The translations under genes were made by a program, and so were the position numbers. Under the pieces are notes generated by a model. The model saw nothing but the letters and a program-made list of their open reading frames with translations, did not search any database and had not been told where the DNA came from. This document shows positions 41,006-50,022 of a stretch of DNA of 64,000 nucleotides, one piece after another. Numbering within the stretch: the stretch's first letter is position 1; every line of letters starts with the position of its first letter. Source of the DNA: AC-32 sp963765785 (GTDB lineage: Bacteria; Actinomycetota; Thermoleophilia; Gaiellales; Gaiellaceae); contig CAVXXW010000021.1 of the NCBI GenBank assembly GCA_963765785.1, positions 62,001 through 126,000 of the forward strand. Direction: 5' to 3'.

Positions 41006-42963
41006 TAGTCCTCCTTGCTCTGCTCGGTACTGGCCCGGTCCTGAATCTCGGAGACGACGGCCGGGTCGGCGAGCGTGGTCGTGTCGCCGAGCTCGCGGTG
41101 CTCGGCCACGTCACGGAGCAGCCGGCGCATGATCTTGCCGCTCCGGGTCTTCGGCAGCTCGGGCGTGAAGACGATGTTCGCGGGCTTCGCGATCGGGCCG
41201 ATCTTGGCCGCGACGTGGTTGCGCAGCTCCTCGAGCATCTCGACCGAGCCGTCCTCGCCGCCCTTCAGCGTCACGTAGGCGACGATCGCCTGGCCGGTGC
41301 GGTCGTCCTTCCGGCCGCAGACGGCCGCCTCGGCGACGCCCGAGTGGTCGACGAGCGCGCTCTCGACCTCGATCGTCGAGATCCGGTGCCCGGAGACGTT
41401 CATCACGTCGTCCACGCGGCCGAGCAGCCAGAAGTCGCCATCTTCGTCGATCCGCGCGCCGTCGCCGGCGAAGTAGACGTCGTCGTAGCGCGACCAGTAC
41501 GTCTCCCGGTAGCGATCGTCGGCCCCGTAGATCCCGCGGAGCATCGCGGGCCAGGGCCGGCGCAGGACGAGGTAGCCGCCGCCGCCCGGCCCGACCTCGT
41601 TGCCCTGCTCGTCGTACACGGCCGCGTCGATGCCCGGGAACGGCCTAGTGGCCGAGCCTGGCTTCAACGTCGTGATCCCCGGCAGCGGCGTGATCATGAT
41701 CATCCCCGTCTCCGTTTGCCACCAGGTGTCGACGACCGGCGTCCGGTCGCCCCCGATGTGCTCGCGGTACCAGACCCAGGCCTCCGGGTTGATCGGCTCG
41801 CCGACCGAGCCGAGCAGCCGCAGAGACGAGAGGTCGTGCCGCGCGGCGAACTCCGGTCCCCACTTCATGTGCGTCCGGATCGCCGTGGGCGCCGTGTAGA
41901 GGATGTCGACCTTGTAGCGCTCGACAATCGCCCACCAGCGGTCCTTGTCCGGGTAGTTCGGCACGCCCTCGTAGAGCACCGAGGTCGTCCCGTTGCAGAG
42001 CGGGCCGTAGACGATGTAGCTGTGGCCTGTGACCCAGCCGATGTCGGCGGCGCACCAGTACACGGACTCGGGCTTGACGTCGAAGATGTAGAAGTGCGTC
42101 GTCGCGGTGCCGACGAGGTAACCGGCGGTGGTGTGGGCGATGCCCTTCGGCTTGGCAGTCGTGCCGCTGGTGTAGAGCAGGTAGAGCAGATCCTCCGAGT
42201 CCAGCGGCTCGGGCGGACACGACTCCGGGTCGGAGCTCTCGCCCTCGACGAGGTCGTGCCACCAGCGGTCGCGGCCGTCGTCGAACGGCACGTCCCCGCC
42301 TGTGCGGCGGAGGACGACAGCGTGCTTGACGCCCGGCGAGCGGGAGAGGGCCTCGTCGGCGTTGCGCTTGAGCGGCACCGCGCCGCCGTTGCGGAGGCCC
42401 TCGTCCTGGGTGATCAGCACCTCGCAGCCCATGTCGTTCAGGCGGTCGGCCAGCGAGTCCGCCGAGAAGCCGCCGAAGACGACCGTGTGCGGCGCGCCGA
42501 GCCGCGCACACGCGAGCATCGCGATCGGAGCCTCGGGGACCATCCCCATGTAGATCCCAACCGCGGTGCCCTTGCCGACGCCGAGCTGCTTGAGCCCGTT
42601 CGCGAGGCGCACGACCTCATCCTGGAGGTCGGCGTAGGTGAGCGTCCGCCGCTCGTCCTCCGGCTCACCCTCCCAGTAGTAGGCGACCTTGTCGCCCTTG
42701 CCGGCCTCGACGTGCCGGTCGACGCAGTTGTAGGCGACGTTGAGCTTCCCGCCGACGAACCACTTCGCGTACGGCGGCTCCCAGTCGTAGAGCTCCGTGA
42801 AGTCCTCGAACCAGGAGACCCGTTCCCGGCCCTCGCTCTCCCAGAACTCGTCGAAGTCGCGGTCGTAGATCTCAGGCTGGGCGTTCGCCTGCGCCGCGAA
42901 CTCGGGCGGCGGCTCGTAGCGCCGCTCCTCGAGCAGGATGGTCTCGATCGCCGGCCCGGTCAT
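41005..42963 (-). CDS. acs: acetyl-CoA synthetase
   Basis: The 652-residue enzyme converts acetate, ATP and CoA to acetyl-CoA. Acs signatures are WFVGGKLNVAYNCVDRH, YTSGTTAKPKGIAHTTAGYL, VDTWWQTETGMIMITPLPG (acetate-pocket Trp) and NVSGHRISTIEVESAL. The regulatory/catalytic lysine is in PKTRSGKIMRRLLRD. The ATG at 42963 lies 18 bases after the aminopeptidase stop. The gene continues into the TPR-like gene with a one-base overlap. Confidence 0.95.
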   Translation of the reverse strand: MTGPAIETILLEERRYEPPPEFAAQANAQPEIYDRDFDEFWESEGRERVSWFEDFTELYDWEPPYAKWFVGGKLNVAYNCVDRHVEAGKGDKVAYYWEGEPEDERRTLTYADLQDEVVRLANGLKQLGVGKGTAVGIYMGMVPEAPIAMLACARLGAPHTVVFGGFSADSLADRLNDMGCEVLITQDEGLRNGGAVPLKRNADEALSRSPGVKHAVVLRRTGGDVPFDDGRDRWWHDLVEGESSDPESCPPEPLDSEDLLYLLYTSGTTAKPKGIAHTTAGYLVGTATTHFYIFDVKPESVYWCAADIGWVTGHSYIVYGPLCNGTTSVLYEGVPNYPDKDRWWAIVERYKVDILYTAPTAIRTHMKWGPEFAARHDLSSLRLLGSVGEPINPEAWVWYREHIGGDRTPVVDTWWQTETGMIMITPLPGITTLKPGSATRPFPGIDAAVYDEQGNEVGPGGGGYLVLRRPWPAMLRGIYGADDRYRETYWSRYDDVYFAGDGARIDEDGDFWLLGRVDDVMNVSGHRISTIEVESALVDHSGVAEAAVCGRKDDRTGQAIVAYVTLKGGEDGSVEMLEELRNHVAAKIGPIAKPANIVFTPELPKTRSGKIMRRLLRDVAEHRELGDTTTLADPAVVSEIQDRASTEQSKED

Positions 42964-42981
42964 TGTTCGGCCATTCCCGGG

Positions 42982-44118
42982 TTACGGCTCGAGGTCGTAC
43001 GGATAGTCCGTCAGAACCTCCGGCCCGCTCTCCGTCACGAGCACGAGGTCCTCGAGCCGGCAGCCGCCGTAGCCGTGCCGGTAGAGGCCCGGCTCGACCG
43101 CGATCACGTCGCCGGCCACGAGCTCGCCAGGGGCCCGCCCGAGGCTCGGCTCCTCGTGCACCTCGAGCCCGACCCCGTGGCCGAGCGAGTGGTAGAAGCC
43201 GTCCTTGAGCACCTCGCCGGGCTCCTTCGAGCGCAGCGTCGGGTAGCCGTGCTCCTCGAAGACGTCGCAGCTGATCTTGTGCAGCTCGCGGCCCGGAACG
43301 CCGGGCCTGACGGCGGCGACCGAGCGGTCGAGCGCCTCCTTGCAGAGCGCGTGCCACTCGCGCAGCTCGTCCGACGGTGTTCCGACGACGAAGACGCGCG
43401 TCATGTCGGCGAAGCAGCCGGACTCGCGGTCGCGCGGGAAGAGATCGAGGCAGACGGGCTCGTCGGGCGCGATCGGGCCGGAGCCCATGTCGTGGCCGAC
43501 CGCCGTCTGCGGGCCGTGCGAGACGATGAACTCGTCCGCGAAGGCACCGTTGGCCGTGAACGCCTGCTCGACCGCAAGCTTGACCCGCTCGCAGGTCAGC
43601 TCCTCGCCGTCGACGAGCAGGCTGCCGTTCTGCCGCTCCGCCGAGCGAAGCACCTCTCGCGCGGCGTCCATCGCGGCCTCCGCGGCGCGCTGGGCCCGGC
43701 GAATCCCCGCCAGCTCGGCGTCGTTCTTCACTCGCCGGCGCTGGACGAAGTGGTCGCGGTTGGCGCGCACCTGGATCCCGTTCGACCGCAGGTGGTCGGC
43801 CAGCTCGAGCGGGAAGGTGCCGGGGACGATCGCGTCGTCGATCCCGAACCGGCGCGCGGCCCGCAGCACCACCTCGAGCTCGATCTCCTCCCGCGAGAGG
43901 CCCTGCGCGTAGAGCTCGTCGATGCCGAACTCCTCCATCGGCAGCGCGTCGATGTCGGGCGCGACGGCGTTGATGCGCCCGAGCTCGAACGAGCTCGCCA
44001 CCACGCTGCGGGTTCCGTTGCGCTCCGCGTAGAGAAAGGGGTCGGGCACGCCGAGTGGCACCTCGTGGCGCATCTCGGCAAAGCGGATCGAGTCTGCGTA
44101 GATGAGGACGTCTGACAC
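42982..44118 (-). CDS. M24 family Xaa-Pro peptidase
   Basis: The 378-residue metallopeptidase of the pita-bread fold cleaves at proline. The two-metal ligands are the Asp in CLDLFPRD, Asp in CFADMTR, His in HGVGLEVHEE, Glu in AVEPGLY and Glu in CRLEDLVLV. A creatinase-like N-terminal domain covers about residues 1-140. The GTG at 44118 has TACGAT about 10 bases upstream. It is divergent from the amidohydrolase gene and followed by acs. Confidence 0.9.
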   Translation of the reverse strand: MSDVLIYADSIRFAEMRHEVPLGVPDPFLYAERNGTRSVVASSFELGRINAVAPDIDALPMEEFGIDELYAQGLSREEIELEVVLRAARRFGIDDAIVPGTFPLELADHLRSNGIQVRANRDHFVQRRRVKNDAELAGIRRAQRAAEAAMDAAREVLRSAERQNGSLLVDGEELTCERVKLAVEQAFTANGAFADEFIVSHGPQTAVGHDMGSGPIAPDEPVCLDLFPRDRESGCFADMTRVFVVGTPSDELREWHALCKEALDRSVAAVRPGVPGRELHKISCDVFEEHGYPTLRSKEPGEVLKDGFYHSLGHGVGLEVHEEPSLGRAPGELVAGDVIAVEPGLYRHGYGGCRLEDLVLVTESGPEVLTDYPYDLEP

Positions 44119-44152
44119 GGCGGGCCGGATCGTACATCTAGACTCGCCAGGC

Positions 44153-45304
44153 GTGGAAGAGGTGCTCCAGAAGGCGCAGGCGCTGATCGCCGGCTACGAC
44201 GAGGAGCTTGTGCGCGAGCTGCCCGCGGCCGCCGAGATCTTCGACGCCCACGTGCACCTCGGCCACGACATCGACGGCATGACCGGGGTCTACGAGGACC
44301 TCGACCGGATCAACGAGCGCTACGGCATCTCGCGCTGCTTCATGTTCTGCATGGACGAGGTCGACCGGCATCCGGCCTTCCGCGCCGCGAACGACCGCAC
44401 GCTCGCGTACGCAGAGCGCTCTGCGGGCCGATTCATCCCCTTCGTCCGGCTCGACCTCTCCGAGGAACCAATCGAGGAGGCGACGCGCTGCCTCGACCTC
44501 GGCGCGCGCGGGATCAAGCTGCACCCGCGGGCCCAGCGCTTCCTGCTCAACGACGAGCGGCTCGCGCCGGTGTTCGAGCTCGCGGCCGACCGCAGCGTGC
44601 CCATCCTGATCCACGGCGGCCGCGGGCTGCCGCCGATCGCCGATCACCTGCACCGGCTCGTCGAGCGATACCCGGGCTCGCAGCTGATCATCGCCCACGC
44701 CGGCATCGCCGACCTCGGCTCCCTTGCGGGGCACTTCGCCGGGATGGCGGGCGTCTTCTTCGACACCTCGGTCTGGAGCGCGATCGACCTGCTCAGCCTC
44801 TACCACCTCGTCTCGCCCGAGCAGGTCGTCTACGCCTCCGACTACCCCTACGGACAGCAGCCGAGCTCATTGCTGATCGCCATGCGGACCGCGCATATCG
44901 CCGACCTCGACGACGCGCAGCTGCGCATGATGCTGAGCGGCACCGCGAGCCGCATCGCGGCGGGCGAGCCGCCGCTCGAGCCGACAGCGCCGATCGGGAA
45001 CCAGACGTTCTCGCAGCCGATGGCCTTCGCGCGGATCCACCAGTACCTCTCGATGGCGACGCCGCTGCTCTGGACGCGGCAGGCGGACACGATCGGCGTC
45101 CTCGGCCTCGCCCTCAACGCCACCGCCGACCGCGACGGCCACGAGGACGAGCGCGAGCGGATCCGCGAGCTGCTCGAGGCGGCGCGCGACCTCTGGCGCG
45201 TCCTCCCGGAGGTCGAGGACGAAGGCGAGCAGCGGATCGTCAGCCGAACGACGTTTCGGCTGGTGCACCTGGCGGACATCCTGGCGGTGACGTCCGGTGC
45301 TTGA
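44153..45304 (+). CDS. metal-dependent amidohydrolase of the TIM-barrel (amidohydrolase 2) type
   Basis: The 383-residue protein has the barrel metal motifs FDAHVHLGH, GIKLHPRAQRF, PILIHGGRGL, LIIAHAGIADLG and VYASDYPYG with the final Asp. The last 100 residues form an extra helical region not typical of the family. It may decarboxylate or hydrolyse an aromatic or cyclic substrate. The GTG at 44153 follows TAGACT (44139-44144) by 8 bases. It overlaps the 2Fe-2S subunit gene by 8 bases, so it leads the molybdenum hydroxylase operon. Confidence 0.8.
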   Translation: MEEVLQKAQALIAGYDEELVRELPAAAEIFDAHVHLGHDIDGMTGVYEDLDRINERYGISRCFMFCMDEVDRHPAFRAANDRTLAYAERSAGRFIPFVRLDLSEEPIEEATRCLDLGARGIKLHPRAQRFLLNDERLAPVFELAADRSVPILIHGGRGLPPIADHLHRLVERYPGSQLIIAHAGIADLGSLAGHFAGMAGVFFDTSVWSAIDLLSLYHLVSPEQVVYASDYPYGQQPSSLLIAMRTAHIADLDDAQLRMMLSGTASRIAAGEPPLEPTAPIGNQTFSQPMAFARIHQYLSMATPLLWTRQADTIGVLGLALNATADRDGHEDERERIRELLEAARDLWRVLPEVEDEGEQRIVSRTTFRLVHLADILAVTSGA

Positions 45305-45737
45305 GCTTCACGTCAACGGAACCGTGCTCGAGGTGGCCGAGCCGCCGGTCGGCCGCACGCTCGCGGAGACGCTGCGCGACGACCTCGGCCTGACCGGCAC
45401 GAAGATCGCCTGCGGCGAGGGTCACTGCGGCGCCTGCACCGTGCAGGTCGACGGCGTGCCGGTGCTCTCGTGCATCACGCTCGTCCACACCGTTGGCGAG
45501 CAGGAGGTGACGACGATCGAGGGCCTGCGCGACCACCCGCTCATCGACGCGTTCGTGCGCGCCGACGCGCTGCAGTGCGGCTTCTGCACGCCCGGCCAGA
45601 TCGTCTCCGCCGCGGCGCTCGTGGCGGCCGACCCGGAGCCGACGCCCGAGCGCGTCCGCCACGCGATGGCGGGCAACCTGTGCCGCTGCGGCGCCTACCC
45701 GCGAATCGAGGAGGCAGTGCTGACATGGCGCGACTGA
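45297..45737 (+). CDS. molybdenum hydroxylase 2Fe-2S subunit
   Basis: The 146-residue iron-sulfur subunit has the plant-ferredoxin-type cluster motif CGEGHCGACTVQVDG with a later Cys (VLSCIT), and the C-terminal helical cluster motif CGFCTPG...CRCG. It passes electrons from the molybdenum site to the FAD subunit. The GTG at 45297 lies inside the end of the amidohydrolase gene. It overlaps the large subunit gene by 13 bases. The order small-large-medium differs from E. coli paoABC. Confidence 0.93.
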   Translation: MLELHVNGTVLEVAEPPVGRTLAETLRDDLGLTGTKIACGEGHCGACTVQVDGVPVLSCITLVHTVGEQEVTTIEGLRDHPLIDAFVRADALQCGFCTPGQIVSAAALVAADPEPTPERVRHAMAGNLCRCGAYPRIEEAVLTWRD

Positions 45738-47986
45738 TCCGGACCGAGAAGGAGGTCGAGGGCCGCTACACCGAGCAGTGGGTCGTCGTCGAGGGCGACG
45801 ACGAGGCGCTCGACCAGTGGCCGCAGGGCCCGGGCGCCGTCGTCGGACAGCCGGCGACGCGGCTCGACGGGCACCAGCGGGCCCGCGGCCAGGCGATCTA
45901 CACCGCCGACATCCAGCTGCCCGGCCTCGTCCAGGCGGCCGTGCTGCGCTCGCCCTTCGCGCGCGCGCGCGTGAACAAACTCGACCTGTCTCCGGCGCTC
46001 GAGCTGCCTGGGGTCGTCGGCGTGATCGGACCCGACGACTGCCACGTCCTCGAGGCCGAGCCCGGCTACCACGGCGCGCCGGTCGCGGCGGTCGCGGCCG
46101 ACACTTACGCCCGGGCACGCGAGGCGATGGCGCTGATCGAGGTCGAGTGGGAGGAGCTCGAGCCGCTGCTCGATCCCGAGGAGGCCGTCCGGCAGGGCTC
46201 GCTGCACGAGGAAGCGCGGCGCTACGAGCGCGGCGACGTCGACGCGGGCTTCGCCCAGGCCGATGTGGTCGTCGAGGCCGAGTACCGCACGCAGACCGTC
46301 CTCCACAACTCGATGGAGACGCACCAGTCGGTCGTCCGCTGGGAGGGCGAGACGCTCGAGGTCTACATCTCGACCCAGTTCATCTGGGGCGTGCGCGACT
46401 CGATCTCCGAGCAGCTCGGCCTGCCGCCCGACCGTGTGCGCGTGGTCTGCAACTACATGGGCGGCGGCTTCGGCTCGAAGAACAATCCCGGCGACTACAC
46501 GTACATCGGCATCGCGCTCGCCGGCAAGACGGGCCGGCCGGTTCGCTGCGCGCTCACGCGCCGCGAGGAGAACCTCGCCGCCGGCAACCGCAACGCGACG
46601 ATCCAGCGCCTGCGCGCCGGCGCCCGCTCGGACGGCACGCTCGTCGCGCTGGATGCGGAGTACGTGAACGCGGTCGGCTGGGCGGGCTGGTCGGGTCCGA
46701 CCTACGGGCCGATCGAGATGCTCTACGCCTGCGACAACGTGCGGACGCTGACGCACGGCGCAAAGCTGAACCTGCCGCCGAACGCGGCCTTCCGCGCGCC
46801 GGGCTTCGTCGAGGGGACGTTCGGCCTCGAGTGCCTGCTGGACGAGCTCGCAGGCCAGCTCGAGCTCGACCCGCTCGAGCTGAGGCGCCGGAACCACGCG
46901 GACGTCGACCTCGAGGACGGGCGGCCGTTCTCGTCGAAGAACCTGCTCGAGTGCTACCGCCGGGCCGACGAGCACTGGGCCCGGCGCGACGAGGTGCGCG
47001 CCCGCTCCGAAGGGCCGGTCCGGCGCGGAACCGGCCTTGCCAGCCAGATCTGGTACGGCGGCGGCGGCCCGCCGTCCTACGCGGGCGTGCGAGTCGGCTC
47101 CGACGGCTCCGCGACGGTGCTGACGGCCATGCAGGACATCGGAACGGGGTCGAGCACCGCGATGGCCCAGATCGCCGCCGAAGAGCTGGGGCTGCCGCTC
47201 GATCGCGTCCGCATTGCTCTCGGCGACTCCGCCCGCGGGACGTACGCGTCGATCTCGGCCGGCTCGTCGACCACGCCGTCGATGGGGCCGGCGGTGCGCG
47301 CGGCCGCCGCCGACGCGGCCCGGCAGATCCTGGAGATCGCGGCGCAGCGATTCGGCGTCGAGGAGCGCGTGCTCTCACTCAAGGACGGGCGGATCGTGTC
47401 AGCAGACGGCGGCTCGTGGCCGCTCGAGGAGGTGACCGGTCTGCTCGGGGACGCCCAGATCACGGGTAAGGGCGCGCGCGGGCCGAACCCGGCCGGAATG
47501 CGGGTGCTCACGTTCGGCGTCCAGGTCGCGGACGTGGCCGTCGACGTCGAGACAGGCGAGGTGAAGGTCGAGCGGCTGGCGGCGATCCACGACGTCGGTC
47601 GCGTGATCAACCCGCTCGGGGCGCAGAGCCAGGTCGAAGGCGGGATCATCCAGGGCGTCGGCCACACGCTCTCGGAGGAACGGCTCGTCGACCCGGAGAC
47701 CGGCCGCGTGCTGACGCAGACGCTCGACGCGTACAAGCTGCCGACGATCGCCGATGTGCCCGAGATGGTGGTCGACCTGCTCGACATCCCGGACGAGCAC
47801 CTGACCAACCTCGGCTCGAAGGGCCTCGGCGAGCCGCCGATCGTGCCGACCGCCGCGGCAATCGTGAACGCAATCCGCGACGCGACGGGCGCGGACGTGC
47901 GCTCGCTGCCGGTGACGAGAGAAGAAATGCTCCGCGCGCTGGCCGAGGCGAGAGAACGGGAACGGCTTGCAGCTGCTCCGGCCTGA
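45725..47986 (+). CDS. molybdopterin-binding large subunit of an aldehyde/xanthine dehydrogenase-type enzyme
   Basis: The 753-residue protein binds the molybdenum cofactor. Motifs are RARGQAIYTADI near the N-terminus, NYMGGGFGSKN, NAAFRAPGFVEGTFGLECLLDELA, and the catalytic Glu in GSKGLGEPPIVPTAAA. The CO dehydrogenase active-site loop (VAYRCSFR) is absent, so it is not a form I CO dehydrogenase. It probably hydroxylates an aldehyde or N-heterocycle. The ATG at 45725 is inside the previous gene. It ends 20 bases into the FAD subunit gene. Confidence 0.92.
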   Translation: MARLIRTEKEVEGRYTEQWVVVEGDDEALDQWPQGPGAVVGQPATRLDGHQRARGQAIYTADIQLPGLVQAAVLRSPFARARVNKLDLSPALELPGVVGVIGPDDCHVLEAEPGYHGAPVAAVAADTYARAREAMALIEVEWEELEPLLDPEEAVRQGSLHEEARRYERGDVDAGFAQADVVVEAEYRTQTVLHNSMETHQSVVRWEGETLEVYISTQFIWGVRDSISEQLGLPPDRVRVVCNYMGGGFGSKNNPGDYTYIGIALAGKTGRPVRCALTRREENLAAGNRNATIQRLRAGARSDGTLVALDAEYVNAVGWAGWSGPTYGPIEMLYACDNVRTLTHGAKLNLPPNAAFRAPGFVEGTFGLECLLDELAGQLELDPLELRRRNHADVDLEDGRPFSSKNLLECYRRADEHWARRDEVRARSEGPVRRGTGLASQIWYGGGGPPSYAGVRVGSDGSATVLTAMQDIGTGSSTAMAQIAAEELGLPLDRVRIALGDSARGTYASISAGSSTTPSMGPAVRAAAADAARQILEIAAQRFGVEERVLSLKDGRIVSADGGSWPLEEVTGLLGDAQITGKGARGPNPAGMRVLTFGVQVADVAVDVETGEVKVERLAAIHDVGRVINPLGAQSQVEGGIIQGVGHTLSEERLVDPETGRVLTQTLDAYKLPTIADVPEMVVDLLDIPDEHLTNLGSKGLGEPPIVPTAAAIVNAIRDATGADVRSLPVTREEMLRALAEARERERLAAAPA

Positions 47987-48803
47987 GTCGCTCGCGTCGG
48001 CGACGGCCTCGCTCGCCAACGGGTCGGTCGCGCTCGCCGGCGGCACGGAGCTCGTCCCGCTGCTGCGCTCGCAGCTGGTGCGGGCCGAGACGCTCGTGGA
48101 CATGCGCGGCGTGCTGCCGCGCGGCGTGAACGGCACGCGCATCGGCGCCGGCACGACGCTGGCCGAGCTCGAGGCCGACGAGCAAGTTCCGCAGGCGCTG
48201 CGCGAGGCGTGTGCCCTCGCCGCGTCGCCGCAGCTGCGCTCGATGGGGACGATCGGCGGCAACCTGCTGCAGGCCACCCGGTGCTGGTACTGGCGCCTGA
48301 AGTACCCGTGCTTCTTGCACGGCGGCTCGGGTTGCAACGCCCGCGAGGGCGCGCACCGCGAGCACGCGATCTTCGGCAACGAGCATTGCGCGTCGGCGCA
48401 TCCGTCGGATCCGGCCGCGGCCCTGCTCGCGCTGGGCGCGACGCTGCGGACCGACCGGCGCGAGCTGCCCATCGCCGAGCTGTACCGACTGCCGACCGAG
48501 GACGACCGCGACGTCGTGGCGCTCGAGCCCGGCGAGCTGATCCTCGAGCTCGAGGTGCCGCAGCCCGAGGCGTCGACGTACGTAAAGGCGATGGACCGTG
48601 CGCGCTTCACCTTCGCGCTGGTGGGCGTCGCGGCCGCGCGCTTCGGCGGCGAGACCCGGCTCGCATTGAGCGGTGCCGCGCCGATCCCGTGGCTCCTCGG
48701 CTCGCCGGACGAGCTCGACCGCGCGACGCCGTTGGCCGGGACCGCGTACAAGGTCGACCTCGCGCGCCCGCTGATCCGCCGCGCCCTCGACGCCGTGGCC
48801 TGA
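47967..48803 (+). CDS. FAD-binding subunit with 4Fe-4S insertion (PaoB-like)
   Basis: The 278-residue flavoprotein has the FAD motifs ALAGGTELVP and MGTIGGNLLQ. After them it has four cysteines, C106, C115, C123 and C141 (TRCWYWRLKYPC, SGCNAREG, NEHCASAHPSD). These match the spacing of the 4Fe-4S insertion in E. coli PaoB and distinguish it from plain CoxM-type subunits. The start is TTG at 47967, overlapping the large subunit. The MobA-like gene follows with a TGATG overlap. Confidence 0.9.
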   Translation: MQLLRPESLASATASLANGSVALAGGTELVPLLRSQLVRAETLVDMRGVLPRGVNGTRIGAGTTLAELEADEQVPQALREACALAASPQLRSMGTIGGNLLQATRCWYWRLKYPCFLHGGSGCNAREGAHREHAIFGNEHCASAHPSDPAAALLALGATLRTDRRELPIAELYRLPTEDDRDVVALEPGELILELEVPQPEASTYVKAMDRARFTFALVGVAAARFGGETRLALSGAAPIPWLLGSPDELDRATPLAGTAYKVDLARPLIRRALDAVA

Positions 48804-49333
48804 TGGTCTGGGCGGTCGTACTCGCGGCCGGCGCAGCGAGGCGGTTCGGGGGACCCAAGCAACAGGTGCTGCTCGGGCCGGTACTCGAACGCGTGCGCGC
48901 GAGCGGCGTCGACGACGTCGTCGTCGTGACCGGCGCGCACGAGGTCGAGACCGACGCCCGCACGGTCCGGTGCCCCGACTGGGAGCGTGGTCCCGGCGCC
49001 TCCCTCCGCTGCGGCCTCGCCGCTCTGCCCGCGGAGGCACAGGCGGCGGCGATCGTCCTCGCCGACGGCCCGAACCTCGAGCCGCAGGCGATCGACCGCG
49101 TGATCGCGCGCTGGCGCGACGAGCGCGCCCCCGTCGTCGCCGCGACCTACGGCGGCACGCGCCTCCACCCCGTCCTGCTCGACCGCGCGGTCTGGGAGCA
49201 GGTACCGGACGAGGGAGCGAGAAGTCTCGACGCCGTCCTCGTCTCCTGCGACGATCTGTCTCCTCCAGGAGACGTCGATTTCGCCGATGAACTGCCGAAC
49301 GACCTGAAGCCATGGAGCTCGCCAGACCGCTAG
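48803..49333 (+). CDS. MobA-like nucleotidyltransferase (molybdenum cofactor cytidylyltransferase type)
   Basis: The 176-residue protein begins with VVLAAGAARRFGGPKQQVLL, the nucleotide-binding start of the MobA/MocA family, and has IVLADGPNLEPQAIDRV, where the family has the metal-binding LxDxP. Placed behind the molybdenum hydroxylase subunits, it most likely attaches CMP to molybdopterin for this enzyme. It is a little shorter than typical MocA. It overlaps the LytR_C gene by 22 bases. Confidence 0.82.
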   Translation: MVWAVVLAAGAARRFGGPKQQVLLGPVLERVRASGVDDVVVVTGAHEVETDARTVRCPDWERGPGASLRCGLAALPAEAQAAAIVLADGPNLEPQAIDRVIARWRDERAPVVAATYGGTRLHPVLLDRAVWEQVPDEGARSLDAVLVSCDDLSPPGDVDFADELPNDLKPWSSPDR

Positions 49334-49998
49334 CCGCCGAACCCGCAGCGCAGACGTCGCCGCTGACGTCGCTGCGCCTCCAGCGCAAGCTCACGATCGA
49401 GGAAGCCGCCAAGCGTGCGGCGCTCTGGCCCGAGCAGGTCGAGTGGCTCGAGGAGGGCAAGCTCTACCGCTTCCCGCGCCACGACACGGCTGTGCTCGCG
49501 CTCCTGCGCTACGCGACCGCGCTCGGGATCGACCACCGCGAGGCGCGGCGCCTCTCCGGGATGCCGGTCGAGCCGCCGGCGCGCAGGCCGGTCGGCCGGT
49601 GGATCGCCGCAGGCGCCGCCGTCGCCGTCCTCGTCGCGGCCGTCGTGGTGTTCGCCTTCGGCTCCGGCGGGAACAGCCCGTCGCCCGCGAAGCGGCTCGC
49701 CGCGACGCTCCCGCCGCCGTGGAAGTACTCGGTCGACGTGCTGAACGGCAGCGGCGACATCAACTACACGCGCCAGGTGGCGAGCCGCGTCGGCTCGTTC
49801 GGCTACCGCATCCAGCACGTGACGAAGGCGAACCGCTTCGACTACCCCTCGACGTCGGTGTACTACGAGCCCGGCGGCGCCACGGCGGCCGACCGGCTCG
49901 CGAGCCAGATCGGCTGCGGCACCCCGAGGCCGCTCCCGGGTGGCTCGAACCCGCACCGGCTGGTCGTCATCGTCGGCCCTGCCCGGGCCACCTGCTGA
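49312..49998 (+). CDS. membrane protein with HTH (RodZ-like) and LytR_C domain
   Basis: The 228-residue protein has a cytoplasmic helix-turn-helix (about residues 18-85: LRLQRKLTIEEAAKRAALWPEQVEWLEEG) and one membrane helix (about 95-117). An external LytR_C domain follows (KYSVDVLNGSGDINYTRQVA...DYPSTSVYYEPG). LytR_C domains occur on cell-wall ligases and actinobacterial wall proteins. The combination suggests a link between a cytoplasmic partner and wall assembly. The ATG at 49312 lies inside the end of the MobA-like gene, but the function differs, so the overlap may be only economy. Confidence 0.8.
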   Translation: MELARPLAAEPAAQTSPLTSLRLQRKLTIEEAAKRAALWPEQVEWLEEGKLYRFPRHDTAVLALLRYATALGIDHREARRLSGMPVEPPARRPVGRWIAAGAAVAVLVAAVVVFAFGSGGNSPSPAKRLAATLPPPWKYSVDVLNGSGDINYTRQVASRVGSFGYRIQHVTKANRFDYPSTSVYYEPGGATAADRLASQIGCGTPRPLPGGSNPHRLVVIVGPARATC

Positions 49999-50022
49999 GC
50001 CCGACAGCTACTCTCCACCGCC

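Noticed and set aside
45725..47986. CO dehydrogenase large subunit (CoxL form I)
   Set aside because: The diagnostic VAYRCSFR loop is missing, and the FAD subunit has a PaoB-type 4Fe-4S insertion.
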